The notes: generated by a model not told the origin, from the sequence alone. Positions 1 to 8,861 are shown, numbered from the stretch's first letter. The stretch is 64,000 nucleotides of DNA from Salmonella enterica subsp. houtenae serovar Houten (GCA_900478215.1 LS483478.1:2232001-2296000); one strand, 5' to 3'. Made by a program: numbers and translations.

Positions 1-28
1 GCAAACCCCGGCAGATTAGCGGTCGCCA

Positions 29-1207
29 TCAGCCAGACAACGATGGGCGGCGCGTTCTCGTTAATACTGCGTAGCCTATCCCGCCAGCGATCAACCCCCA
101 GAATGCCGATCCGATGCCTATCAGCGTTAGCCCGCTTGCGGTGACGAGAAATGCGATAATTGCCGCGTCACGCTCGCTTTCGTGAGTAAGCGCCTGATAC
201 AGACTACCGCTAATCGTACTTAACAGTGCCAGACCAGCAAGCATTTGCACCCAGCTAACCGGCAGGGCGACCATCAGATCGGTTATCGACCCGCCAAACC
301 ACCCGGCAAGTAAATAAAAAACGCCTGCGGCGGCGGCCGCTAACCAGCGACGCGTTGGATCGGGGTGCGCGTCCGGACTTTGACAAATGGCGGCGGTAAT
401 GGCGGCAATGCAGATAGAATAAACGCCAAATGGCGAAAGCAGCAGCGCCAGCAACCCGGTAAAAATCATTAACGGAGAGACAGGAAGCTGATAGCCAGAC
501 GCCTTCATTGTGGCGACGCCGGGGGCGTTTTGCGATGCCATCGTCACCAGGAAGAGCGGTACCGCGACACTCAGGCTTTGCGCGAATGAAAAGTGGGGGG
601 AAATGAAGGTGGGCCACACAGGCGCAAAATGAATACCGCTTATCGCCATCTTACCCTGCATGAGCGCCACCGTTATTCCCGTCACCATGGCGGCAATAAC
701 GGCATAGCGGGACGCGAATACTTTAAAGAGTAGCCACGCCAATAGCATACCGCCGCACATTACAAACTCCCCGTTGAGCGTCCCGAACGCCTGCAGGCCG
801 AAGCGTAACAGTATTCCTGCCAGCATCGCCGCAGCAAGAGAATGGGGGATTATCCGCATCAAACGCGCAAACAGTCCTGTGACGCCGCACAGCATAATAA
901 GCGTATTGGCGACAATAAAGATGCCCACAGCGTCTGGTAACGATAATCCCTGCAACCCAGTCACCAACAGAGCGGCGCCAGGCGTTGACCAGGCGGTTAA
1001 AACCGGCGCACGATACCACAAGGTTAACGTTAGTGTGCTTATGCCCATTGCTATACCAAGGGCGGTCATCCAGCCGGCGATCTCTGCGGGTGTAGCGCCA
1101 GCGGCAAGCGCCGCCTGCCAGATAATGGCAGCCGAACTTGCATAGCCGACCAGAACGGCGATCAGACCAGATAAGATAGTCGGTAATGGCTGTGATAACA
1201 GACGCAT
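29..1207 (-). CDS. ydcO: BenE-family (benzoate/H+ symporter-like) inner-membrane transporter YdcO
   Basis: Predicted inner-membrane transporter of the BenE family (benzoate:proton symporter-like). The real substrate in enterobacteria is not known. The protein of 392 residues is almost wholly hydrophobic, with about a dozen membrane segments, and closely matches my memory of E. coli YdcO (for example the segments IIPHSLAAAMLAGILLRFG and VTMASQNAPG). The open frame extends 20 codons further upstream, but I chose the ATG at 1207 because homology begins at MRLLSQPLPT. The gene is divergent from sutR, with about 90 bp and a palindrome between the two starts, so SutR may control it. The stop lies 29 bases from the window edge. 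Confidence 0.92.
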   Translation of the reverse strand: MRLLSQPLPTILSGLIAVLVGYASSAAIIWQAALAAGATPAEIAGWMTALGIAMGISTLTLTLWYRAPVLTAWSTPGAALLVTGLQGLSLPDAVGIFIVANTLIMLCGVTGLFARLMRIIPHSLAAAMLAGILLRFGLQAFGTLNGEFVMCGGMLLAWLLFKVFASRYAVIAAMVTGITVALMQGKMAISGIHFAPVWPTFISPHFSFAQSLSVAVPLFLVTMASQNAPGVATMKASGYQLPVSPLMIFTGLLALLLSPFGVYSICIAAITAAICQSPDAHPDPTRRWLAAAAAGVFYLLAGWFGGSITDLMVALPVSWVQMLAGLALLSTISGSLYQALTHESERDAAIIAFLVTASGLTLIGIGSAFWGLIAGGIGYAVLTRTRRPSLSG

Positions 1208-1256
1208 AATCGCCCCTTGTGCGTTATAACGGTCAGATAATGTAGCATTGTGCGTT

Positions 1257-1279
1257 ATAGCGTACAAGTGATACGCTAT
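1257..1279. promoter_or_regulatory. Palindromic operator candidate between ydcO and sutR
   Basis: Perfect inverted repeat ATAGCGTA-N7-TACGCTAT in the divergent spacer, ending 19 bases before the sutR start. A direct repeat TGCGTTATA lies at 1220-1228 and again at 1251-1259. A symmetric site of this size in front of an HTH-cupin regulator fits autoregulation plus control of the divergent transporter. The function is inference. Confidence 0.55.
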
Positions 1280-1298
1280 GGTCTTACAAGGGGGGAAA

Positions 1299-1835
1299 AT
1301 GGATAACCTGACACACTATCTGGCGACCACGTTAAGAACGTTACGCCATCAGCGAGGCTGGAGTTTATCGCGTCTGGCGGAGATCTCTGGCGTATCAAAA
1401 GCCATGTTGGGGCAGATAGAGCGTAATGAATCCAGCCCGACAGTCGCAACGCTGTGGAAAATTGCGACGGGCCTGAACGTTCCATTCTCAATGTTTATTT
1501 CGCCTCCGCAGGCTGAATTTCCGCCGACCTTCGATCCCCAGCAGCAAGCGATGGTAATCACACCGCTGTTTCCGTGGGACCCAGAACTCTGTTTTGACTA
1601 TTTTTCCCTATTGCTGGCGCCTGGCGCGGTCAGCGAGTCAACGCCGCATAAAGCCGGCGTTATCGAACATGTGGCGGTGATTCAGGGTCGGCTGGACATG
1701 TGTACTGGTGGAGTATGGCAAACAATAGACGCCGGTAAAGGTTTGCGTTTTGCCGGCGATACGGCGCATATCTATCGCAACAGCAGTGATCAGACGGTTC
1801 ATTTTCACTCGCTGATTCATTACCCACGCGATTAA
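1299..1835 (+). CDS. sutR: HTH-cupin transcriptional regulator SutR (YdcN)
   Basis: DNA-binding regulator of 178 residues. Residues about 8-62 form an XRE-type helix-turn-helix (RGWSLSRLAEISGVSKAMLG), and the C-terminal half is a cupin domain ending in HIYRNSSDQTVHFHSLIHYP. The match to E. coli SutR, described as a regulator of sulfur-utilisation genes, is close along its length. The start at 1299 sits 3-4 bases after a strong GGGGGG ribosome-binding stretch and agrees with the E. coli length; an in-frame ATG at 1278 is rejected. It is divergent from ydcO with a shared palindrome, so it probably regulates itself and the transporter. Confidence 0.93.
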   Translation: MDNLTHYLATTLRTLRHQRGWSLSRLAEISGVSKAMLGQIERNESSPTVATLWKIATGLNVPFSMFISPPQAEFPPTFDPQQQAMVITPLFPWDPELCFDYFSLLLAPGAVSESTPHKAGVIEHVAVIQGRLDMCTGGVWQTIDAGKGLRFAGDTAHIYRNSSDQTVHFHSLIHYPRD

Positions 1836-1913
1836 GCGGGAAAACTATTTCGTTAGTTTGCGCTTCTGACTACAATAGCCGCCATTTCGCTGCTATTGGA
1901 TAAGAAAGACAGT

Positions 1914-3878
1914 ATGCGCCAGCAACCTCACTATCTCGAATTGTTAAGTCCGGCCCGTGACGCCGCAATTGCTCGCGAAGCGATTTTGCATGGCGCAGAT
2001 GCCGTCTACATCGGCGGACCTGGTTTTGGCGCGCGTCATAACGCCAGTAACAGTCTGCGCGATATCGCCGATCTGGTCCCGTTTGCCCACCGTTACGGCG
2101 CCAGGATTTTTGTCACGCTGAATACTATCCTGCATGATGATGAGCTGGAGCCCGCGCAACGGTTAATCACCGATTTGTACGACACCGGCGTGGATGCGCT
2201 GATTGTGCAGGATATGGGAATTCTGGAACTGGATATCCCGCCGATTGAGCTTCACGCCAGCACACAGTGTGATATTCGCAGCGTGGAAAAAGCGAAGTTT
2301 CTTGCCGATGTCGGTTTTTCACAGATCGTGCTGGCGCGCGAACTCAGTTTGAGCCAGATAGCGGCTATTCATCAGGCTACTGACGCCACGATTGAGTTCT
2401 TCATTCATGGCGCGCTGTGTGTCGCTTATTCTGGACAGTGTTATATCTCTCATGCGCAAACCGGGCGCAGCGCCAATCGGGGCGACTGTTCGCAAGCCTG
2501 TCGCTTACCGTATACGTTAAAAGACGATCAGGGGCGGGTGGTGTCGTACGAAAAACATCTCCTGTCAATGAAGGATAACGATCAAACCGCTAATCTCGGC
2601 GCGCTGATCGACGCAGGCGTACGCTCCTTCAAGATTGAAGGTCGCTACAAAGACATGAGCTATGTCAAAAATATCACCGCGCATTATCGCCAGATGCTGG
2701 ACGCGATTATCGAGCAACGTGGCGATTTGGCGCGTGCGTCGGCTGGCCGGACCGAACACTTCTTTATTCCCTCCACGGAGAAAACCTTCCATCGCGGCAG
2801 TACCGACTATTTTGTTAACGCGCGTAAAGGCGATATTGGCGCATTTGACTCACCAAAATTTATTGGCTTGCCGGTAGGCGAAGTCCTGAGTATGGCGAAG
2901 GACTATCTCGATGTGGAGGCCACGGAGCCATTAGCGAATGGCGATGGCCTGAATGTGTTGATTAAGCGTGAAGTCGTCGGGTTCCGCGCCAACACCGTGG
3001 AAAAAACCGGTCATAATCGTTACCGCGTTTGGCCAAATGATATGCCTGCCGATCTGCATAAAGTTCGTTCGCATCATCCGCTGAATCGTAATCTGGACCA
3101 TAACTGGCAACATGCTCTGACGAAAACCTCCAGTGAGCGTCGAGTGGCGGTTGATATCATGTTGGGCGGCTGGCGGGAACAGCTTATTCTGACGTTGACC
3201 AGTGAAGAGGGTATCTGCATCACGCACACGCTTGACGGGCTGTTTGAGGAAGCCAATAACTCTGAAAAAGCGTTGAATAACCTCAAGGATGGGCTGGTAA
3301 AGCTGGGACAAACGCTCTACTACGCTCGTGATGTGCAGGTGACATTACCCACGGCGTTATTCGTGCCAAATAGCCGGCTCAATCAGTTCCGCCGGGAGGC
3401 GATTAATATGCTTGATACGGCGCGTCTGGCCCATTATCAACGCGGTCGCCGGAAACCCGTGGCGCAGCCTGCGCCCGTTTATCCACAAACGCATCTCAGC
3501 TTCCTCGCTAATGTGTATAACCACAAAGCGAGAGAATTTTATCACCGTTACGGCGTGCAATTGATTGATGCGGCCTATGAGGCGCATCAGGAGAAGGGCG
3601 ATGTACCGGTGATGATCACTAAGCACTGCCTGCGTTATGCATTCAATCTTTGTCCAAAACAGGCGAAAGGAAATATTAAGAGTTGGAAAGCCTCGCCGAT
3701 GCAGTTGGTCCATGGCGATGAGGTGCTAACGTTAAAATTCGACTGTCGGCCTTGCGAAATGCATGTGATTGGCAAAATTAAAAACCACATTTTAAAAATG
3801 CCCCAGCCCGGCAGCGTTGTCGCTTCTGTGAGCCCTGAAGCGTTGATGAAAACGCTACCGAAGCGCAGGGGCGTTTAA
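1914..3878 (+). CDS. rlhA: 23S rRNA C2501 hydroxylation protein RlhA (peptidase U32 family)
   Basis: Member of the U32 family that in E. coli is required for 5-hydroxycytidine at C2501 of 23S rRNA. The 654 residues match E. coli RlhA (YdcP) almost throughout. The U32 signature is visible at residues 162-180 (EFFIHGALCVAYSGQCYIS), with cysteines at about 169, 176, 192 and 196 that bind a metal or Fe-S centre in this family. Start 1914 is preferred over the in-frame codon at 1896, because homology begins at MRQQPHYLELLSPARD. The stop codon directly abuts the stop of the convergent yncJ with no base between. Confidence 0.95.
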   Translation: MRQQPHYLELLSPARDAAIAREAILHGADAVYIGGPGFGARHNASNSLRDIADLVPFAHRYGARIFVTLNTILHDDELEPAQRLITDLYDTGVDALIVQDMGILELDIPPIELHASTQCDIRSVEKAKFLADVGFSQIVLARELSLSQIAAIHQATDATIEFFIHGALCVAYSGQCYISHAQTGRSANRGDCSQACRLPYTLKDDQGRVVSYEKHLLSMKDNDQTANLGALIDAGVRSFKIEGRYKDMSYVKNITAHYRQMLDAIIEQRGDLARASAGRTEHFFIPSTEKTFHRGSTDYFVNARKGDIGAFDSPKFIGLPVGEVLSMAKDYLDVEATEPLANGDGLNVLIKREVVGFRANTVEKTGHNRYRVWPNDMPADLHKVRSHHPLNRNLDHNWQHALTKTSSERRVAVDIMLGGWREQLILTLTSEEGICITHTLDGLFEEANNSEKALNNLKDGLVKLGQTLYYARDVQVTLPTALFVPNSRLNQFRREAINMLDTARLAHYQRGRRKPVAQPAPVYPQTHLSFLANVYNHKAREFYHRYGVQLIDAAYEAHQEKGDVPVMITKHCLRYAFNLCPKQAKGNIKSWKASPMQLVHGDEVLTLKFDCRPCEMHVIGKIKNHILKMPQPGSVVASVSPEALMKTLPKRRGV

Positions 3879-4109
3879 TTAACGGAAATAGCTCTCTGGT
3901 TTGCGCGATTTCTGCCAGTTGTGGTGCTCGCGCAAGCCTTCCGCTGATTCTTCTGCCGCCGCCCGTAATTCATCGCTGTCGGCTTCATGCCTGAGCTGGT
4001 GTCCTCCTGTCGAAAACCATACAAATTCATGGCTTTGCTGTTTCGCCAGTAACTGACCTGAAAACAACGCACAGGTCAGTAAAACTACTGATAACGCCTT
4101 TGTAAACAT
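3879..4109 (-). CDS. yncJ: Small secreted protein YncJ
   Basis: Small exported protein of 76 residues and unknown function, closely matching E. coli YncJ. An N-terminal signal peptide (MFTKALSVVLLTCALFSGQLLA) precedes a short charged mature part (RHEADSDELRAAAEESAEGLRE) likely to be helical. Two ATG codons are adjacent. I chose the second (4109) because AAAGGTGG then lies at a normal distance and the length equals the E. coli protein. Convergent with rlhA: the two stop codons touch, at 3876-3878 and 3879-3881. Confidence 0.88.
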   Translation of the reverse strand: MFTKALSVVLLTCALFSGQLLAKQQSHEFVWFSTGGHQLRHEADSDELRAAAEESAEGLREHHNWQKSRKPESYFR

Positions 4110-4267
4110 CATGCCACCTTTCAGTTACGTCGTGGTGATATGATGCCAATAATTCTTTTGAGTTATTATTCAACACTTCAAATTAGCGAAAACGGTTTGT
4201 CAATAAGTGCGATAAGTTGTATGAGAAATAGTAGCCGGGTAAGCGATTAGGCTGCCCGGCTATGTAT

Positions 4268-4393
4268 TCAGGACGTAAAACCTGCGGCTGTCATTAGCAG
4301 ACGAAAGAACATTCCTACGGCGGCCAGCGCCAGAACGCTGCCGCCCCACAGGACTACCATCCACAGTAAACGTTTCCAGATTTCGCGCCGCAT
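4268..4393 (-). CDS. CydX/YbgT-like small subunit of bd-type oxidase
   Basis: A 41-residue single-span membrane protein (MRREIWKRLLWMVVLWGGSV...) that starts on the last base of the subunit II stop codon (TGATG overlap). A tiny hydrophobic protein with an N-terminal Trp-rich span just behind cydB-type genes is the hallmark of CydX/AppX/YbgT, which stabilises the haem centres of bd oxidases. Family assignment rests on size, position and hydrophobic pattern; a longer in-frame upstream extension to 4534 overlaps subunit II and is rejected. It is the last gene of the operon. Confidence 0.8.
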   Translation of the reverse strand: MRREIWKRLLWMVVLWGGSVLALAAVGMFFRLLMTAAGFTS

Positions 4394-5403
4394 CAGTGAT
4401 AGCCCTCGCCATGCTGAACCTTCCCGCGGAAAACGTAATAACTCCAGAAGGTATAAACCAGAATAATAGGAATAATCAGCAGAGCGCCAACCAGCATAAA
4501 TCCCTGGCTTTGCGTGGGCGCTGCGGCCTGCCACAGTGTAATGGACGGCGGAATAATATGCGGCCAGATGCTGATACCTAATCCACTAAAGCCTAAAAAA
4601 ATCAAACCTAACGTTAATACGAATGGCAGCGCATGGTAATGCTGTTGGTTCAAAGAGCGCCACGCTCCTAAACTGAACAGGGCGACGAACAACGGAACCG
4701 GCAGCAGAAACCATAAGTTCGGCAGGGTAAACCAACGTTCAGCAATAGCGTGGTGCGTAAGCGGTGTCCACAGGCTGATGATGGTGATTGTCAGCAGCAG
4801 GGCGATCAGTAATTTTTTCGCGAGGTTACGCATTTTGTCCTGTAACGGATTTTCGCTTTTCATCACTAGCCACGTAGCGCCCAGCAAAGCATAAGCCACT
4901 ACTAAACCTATGCCGCAAAACAGAGTGAAGGGTGTGAACCAGTCAAACGGTCCGCCGCTATAGGCCCGCCCGGTAACGGTAAAACCATTAATCACCGCGC
5001 CAACAACGATCCCCTGTGTAAATGTAGCGAGGAGTGAACCGAATAAAAAGGCTTTATCCCAGAATGGCCGGTGCGTTGGCGTCGCTTTAAAACGGAACTC
5101 AAACGCCACGCCGCGAAAAATAAGCCCAATAAGCATCAGTGTTAGCGGGATCGTCAGAGCATCTATAATCACCGCATAAGCCAGTGGAAAAGCGCCGAAC
5201 AACCCCGCACCGCCTAATACTAACCAGGTTTCATTACCGTCCCACACCGGTGCTACGCTATTAACCATTACGTCGCGATCGTCAGCGTTTTGGACCATGG
5301 GAAACAAAATACCGATCCCTAAATCAAAGCCATCCATCACGATGTACATCAGCGTTGCGAATACGATGATAACAAACCAGATAACTGATAAATCCATACC
5401 CAT
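4393..5403 (-). CDS. cyxB: Cytochrome bd-type quinol oxidase subunit II (CydB/CyxB-like)
   Basis: Subunit II of a cytochrome bd-type quinol oxidase, 336 residues with about eight or nine membrane spans. The N-terminus has the family pattern MDGFDLGIGILFP, followed by PVWDGNETWLVLGGAGLFGAFP, typical of CydB/CioB proteins. The start overlaps the subunit I stop (TAATG) and its own stop overlaps the small subunit, so the three genes form a tightly coupled operon. The length suits the cyanide-insensitive (CioB/CyxB) branch rather than the longer E. coli CydB. The symbol cyxB follows the Salmonella paralogue I remember near the hydrogenase-1 genes; identity with that locus is not proved. Confidence 0.88.
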   Translation of the reverse strand: MGMDLSVIWFVIIVFATLMYIVMDGFDLGIGILFPMVQNADDRDVMVNSVAPVWDGNETWLVLGGAGLFGAFPLAYAVIIDALTIPLTLMLIGLIFRGVAFEFRFKATPTHRPFWDKAFLFGSLLATFTQGIVVGAVINGFTVTGRAYSGGPFDWFTPFTLFCGIGLVVAYALLGATWLVMKSENPLQDKMRNLAKKLLIALLLTITIISLWTPLTHHAIAERWFTLPNLWFLLPVPLFVALFSLGAWRSLNQQHYHALPFVLTLGLIFLGFSGLGISIWPHIIPPSITLWQAAAPTQSQGFMLVGALLIIPIILVYTFWSYYVFRGKVQHGEGYH

Positions 5404-6806
5404 TAGCGCTCTCCTTCATGTTGTGCATCGATAATTGCAGCAGAAAGCGGTCGCGCTGGCGTACCCGTTGGCGGAATAGCATCGTCATTTTCTTCCGGGC
5501 CTTTTCGGATTAGACGGATCATGTAACTGTATCCGAGGCCAAAGACGGCGCTGTAAACCACGAAAAAGGTCAGCAAGCTGATGCTCATATGCAGATCGCC
5601 GTGAGCAGATACGGCATCTGCCGTGCGCTGCAGGCCATAGACGACCCAGGGTTGACGCCCGACTTCAGTCGTAACCCAACCAGCAAGAATTGCGATTAAT
5701 CCGGAGGGCCCCATCCACAAAGCAAAGCGCAGGAAAGGGCGAGAAGTATACAGACGTTGTTTGTAACGCAACCATACGGCCAGAATGCCAAGAAGTAGCA
5801 TTAACATCCCCAGCCCCGCCATGATGCGAAAAGACCAGAACACCATCGTGGAGTTAGGGCGATCTTCTTTCGGGAATTCTTTTAGCGCAGGTACCTGTTT
5901 ATCCAGGCTGTGCGTCAGGATAAGGCTTCCCAGCGCGGGGATCGCCAGCCCATATCGGGTTTGCTCCTGTTCCATATCTGGCCAGCCAAAAAGAAAAAGC
6001 GGCGTTGGTTCTCCGGGAGGATTTTCCCAGTGACCTTCAATAGCGGCGATTTTCGCTGGTTGATGCTTGAGTGTATTGAGACCATGCATATCGCCAATCA
6101 TCGCTTGTAGGGGCGCGACAAGTAATGTCATCCACAGCGCCATTGAAAACATCGCGCGAATGGCAGGTGTATTGGTGCCGCGTAAAAGATGCCAGGCTGC
6201 AGAGGCGCCTACAAACAGGGCGCTACTGAGAAAAGCGGCAATCGTCATATGTAACAAGCGATAGGGGAATGACGGGTTAAAAATAACAGCAAACCAATCC
6301 ACCGGTACGACCTGACCGTTGACGATTTCATAGCCTTGCGGCGTCTGCATCCAGCTATTTGACGCCAATATCCAGAACGTAGACATGAGCGTGCCGAGCG
6401 CAACCATACAGGTAGAGAAAAAATGCAAACCGGGACCGACCCGGTTCCAGCCAAACAGCATGACGCCGAGGAAACCGGCTTCAAGGAAAAAAGCGGTCAG
6501 GACTTCATAGGTAAGCAGGGGGCCCGTAATACTGCCGGCAAACTCAGAGAAACCGCTCCAGTTCGTGCCAAACTGGTAGGCCATAACCAGTCCGGATACG
6601 ACGCCCATACCAAAGTTAACGGCAAAAATTTTCGACCAGAAATGGTACAGTGAGCGCCAGGTTGGGTTTTGGGTTTTGAGCCAAAGCCCTTCAAGTACCG
6701 CCAGATAGCTGGCGAGGCCGATAGTAATGGCGGGAAAGATGATATGGAAGGAAACCGTAAACGCAAACTGAATCCTTGCCAGATGAAATGCATCAAGAGC
6801 AAACAT
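5403..6806 (-). CDS. cyxA: Cytochrome bd-type quinol oxidase subunit I, short Q-loop (CIO-type, CyxA-like)
   Basis: Catalytic subunit of a bd-type terminal oxidase (quinol + O2 to quinone + water), 467 residues. Visible family features are His21 in the first span (haem ligand region), the YRLLHM histidine, the GRQPWVVYG motif, and LFGWPDMEQEQ at the start of the periplasmic Q-loop. The Q-loop runs quickly into TMVFWSFRIMAG and lacks about 60 residues found in E. coli CydA, which places it in the cyanide-insensitive CioA/CyxA group. A GGAG ribosome-binding site precedes the ATG. First gene of the operon, with a 24-bp palindrome about 85 bases upstream. In E. coli K-12 no oxidase sits at this place. 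Confidence 0.9.
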   Translation of the reverse strand: MFALDAFHLARIQFAFTVSFHIIFPAITIGLASYLAVLEGLWLKTQNPTWRSLYHFWSKIFAVNFGMGVVSGLVMAYQFGTNWSGFSEFAGSITGPLLTYEVLTAFFLEAGFLGVMLFGWNRVGPGLHFFSTCMVALGTLMSTFWILASNSWMQTPQGYEIVNGQVVPVDWFAVIFNPSFPYRLLHMTIAAFLSSALFVGASAAWHLLRGTNTPAIRAMFSMALWMTLLVAPLQAMIGDMHGLNTLKHQPAKIAAIEGHWENPPGEPTPLFLFGWPDMEQEQTRYGLAIPALGSLILTHSLDKQVPALKEFPKEDRPNSTMVFWSFRIMAGLGMLMLLLGILAVWLRYKQRLYTSRPFLRFALWMGPSGLIAILAGWVTTEVGRQPWVVYGLQRTADAVSAHGDLHMSISLLTFFVVYSAVFGLGYSYMIRLIRKGPEENDDAIPPTGTPARPLSAAIIDAQHEGER

Positions 6807-6890
6807 GTCTGACTCCGCATAGAAAATTGATCCAGCGCATTCTAGGCCGCGTCACGACTGGATTGCAGAAACAGAATTGTTCTATTTTTT

Positions 6891-6914
6891 CATAACAGTT
6901 TGTCTACTGTTATG
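6891..6914. promoter_or_regulatory. 24-bp perfect palindrome upstream of cyxA
   Basis: CATAACAGT-N6-ACTGTTATG, 9-bp perfect arms, centred about 95 bases before the cyxA start. There is no T-run on either side, so an operator is more likely than a terminator. It does not look like an FNR or ArcA site to me; the binding protein is unknown. Confidence 0.55.
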
Positions 6915-7081
6915 GTCTTTCCCGACATCTCCCTGATACGTTTCCTCCGGATTCATGACCTGTAGAAGGGGGATGACCGGTCTGGGCTGGCCAGTACAGA
7001 TTTCCTTGCTCCTGTAACTATAATTGCAACCATGCAGAACGATTCCCTCACTCGATAGGTACTTTTAATATTATCAGGAAG

Positions 7082-8059
7082 TCAATAATGATCATCTTTA
7101 TGGTTTAGTAAAAGCTGATGGTGAGTCTCGCTTTCTGCTATTTCAACGAGTGAAGATAAGTTTTCAGAAAAAAGACAGTTATGAATTTGTAGTGCTACAT
7201 ATTCAGTAAGTTCGTTTAAACATAGTAGGTTATGACAGGATTGCTCTGCAAGCATATTCATTAATATAGCATTCTTAAACAGACATGAATAGGCCATTTG
7301 CGTAATTGAGCTTTGTATATAGGTTTCATCAAATATTGCATTTTTTAGGTTGGTAGCTGAAATAGTCTTTGAGACTATTGTATCTTTGGTGGCTTTATCC
7401 ATATATGGCGCACCTGCCCGTGCAATGCCAGTATTAATCCTGGCGGATATAGCGGCTTTTCTTTCCTGTTCCTTCCAGTCATATAAAGTTCCATTTCTTG
7501 TCATGTCGATAAGTGTCTCTTTTATCTCATTTAAATTAATTGAAAATGTGATATCGCCGGGTAGTGAGATCTGTAGCCGTTCAGGAAACAAACAACATAG
7601 TGGTTCACACACATAAGTGCCGGTCTTTATACTAATATCAGGGTATGTCTTCAGGGTTTCAGGGGGAGTATCAATACATATCACCGTTTCACCCAGTATA
7701 TTATAATAATAATGGTCCTGACGTACCACAATACACAATGGAATTTCTGAGCCATCTTTTATATATAGATTCGTATATTGATACTCAGCGTCTTTATAGT
7801 GCTGAAAATGAAATGTTTCTTTGCATAATGGTGAGGATAATTCATATAATGCACAAAATATATCTAATAAACGTTGTGCGTCAGGAGGAGAGGTAAGATC
7901 GCATAACTCTGCTATATATTCATGGGCAGTTGTTCTTTGCGTATTGCAGAAAAAATCTTTAATTTTCTCCCATAATAAAGTAAAAAATGATCGTTGTGTG
8001 GTGGTGTTTTGAGAAAGCATCACGCTCTTTAAAAGATCGCTCCCGATAGTAATTGGCAT
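7082..8059 (-). CDS. sifB: SPI-2 type III secreted effector SifB
   Basis: Type III effector delivered by the SPI-2 system into the host cell and a paralogue of SifA. The 325-residue protein has the conserved SPI-2 translocation motif in its N-terminus (LLWEKIKDFF, residues about 28-37) and matches the SifB I remember (MPITIG start, FHFQHYKDAEYQYTNL, TYVCEPLCCLFPERLQ). It lacks the C-terminal CaaX box that lets SifA be prenylated, as SifB does in Typhimurium. The C-terminus (HHQLLLNHKDDHY) is a few residues longer than I recall. Base composition is AT-rich compared with the backbone genes, which fits horizontal gain. Expression is expected under SsrB. Several internal substitutions relative to Typhimurium suggest another lineage. 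Confidence 0.93.
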   Translation of the reverse strand: MPITIGSDLLKSVMLSQNTTTQRSFFTLLWEKIKDFFCNTQRTTAHEYIAELCDLTSPPDAQRLLDIFCALYELSSPLCKETFHFQHYKDAEYQYTNLYIKDGSEIPLCIVVRQDHYYYNILGETVICIDTPPETLKTYPDISIKTGTYVCEPLCCLFPERLQISLPGDITFSINLNEIKETLIDMTRNGTLYDWKEQERKAAISARINTGIARAGAPYMDKATKDTIVSKTISATNLKNAIFDETYIQSSITQMAYSCLFKNAILMNMLAEQSCHNLLCLNELTEYVALQIHNCLFSENLSSLVEIAESETHHQLLLNHKDDHY

Positions 8060-8483
8060 AATATAGCCCGAAGTGATTATATATCCTTGTTGGATAAAAT
8101 ATGGTTGAATGGTTGCTCTATATTTTCTATCGGTGGAACACCTGATTTTTACTTTTCCTCTGATTCGTCAACACCATTGCTGGAAATTTATATGGCTACC
8201 GGAAGTATAAGGAGCCAGTTAACTATTAAAAAACAAATTAATATTTTTGGTGATTATTTATAAATTAAGTAAATTGTTGCTCAACCGTGTAAAAATTGTT
8301 TTATAAAAAGTTAAACTGAAAGTATTATTAGATTAAGAAAAATGAGTGCCTGGGTATAGCGCACAATACTCACAGTGCTTATTATATAAGTTTTGTATTA
8401 ATTATTTTCATTGTAACGATTTGCTGGCAAACTTAATTTCAACTGAACGATAAAATTATAAAAACCTGCGAGGAGGCTTCAAA
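8060..8483. other. AT-rich divergent control region between sifB and ugtL
   Basis: 424 bases without a convincing gene, strongly AT-rich. It must carry the promoters of sifB (minus) and ugtL (plus). A weak PhoP-box-like pair, GTTTTA-N5-AGTTAA, lies at 8298-8314, about 170 bases before ugtL. I cannot mark an SsrB site with confidence. Confidence 0.4.
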
Positions 8484-8861
8484 ATGAAGAAATTCAATCG
8501 TGAAGTTCATGAAAAGACTACGTCCTGGAGCATTCTACAGTCAGAACGCCTAAAAAAATGTGGACGACTATTATTACTGTTACTTTATCGTTTCATTATC
8601 GGGTGGGCATTTTTTCAGCTACTCGTCATTATTACCGCGGGGATATTGTTATTGGGGGTTTTATTGTTTCACCCCGTAATATTTGTACAGACTATAGCTA
8701 TTACAGAGAAGCTAAATCATGCCTCGATTGACTTATGGAATATCCTTAAGTTATGCCTACTGCATTACGGTGTCATTGCAGGATTTATTTTTATGCTGGG
8801 GTGTGCGATAAGTAAAAGTATACGACAAGCTCAGCGCCTGTCCAGAAAATTTGGGGCGTAA
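8484..8861 (+). CDS. ugtL: UgtL, PhoP-regulated inner-membrane protein
   Basis: Small inner-membrane protein, 125 residues, read here as UgtL, which in Salmonella promotes lipid A modification and antimicrobial peptide resistance and feeds back on PhoQ. A basic cytoplasmic N-terminus (residues 1-28) is followed by hydrophobic stretches at about 30-63 and 90-112, then a basic tail (SKSIRQAQRLSRKFG). A good AGGAGG site precedes the ATG. It sits between sifB and pdgL, as I remember for Typhimurium, which supports the name. The Typhimurium protein is a little longer by memory. In that species transcription needs PhoP and SlyA. Confidence 0.78.
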   Translation: MKKFNREVHEKTTSWSILQSERLKKCGRLLLLLLYRFIIGWAFFQLLVIITAGILLLGVLLFHPVIFVQTIAITEKLNHASIDLWNILKLCLLHYGVIAGFIFMLGCAISKSIRQAQRLSRKFGA

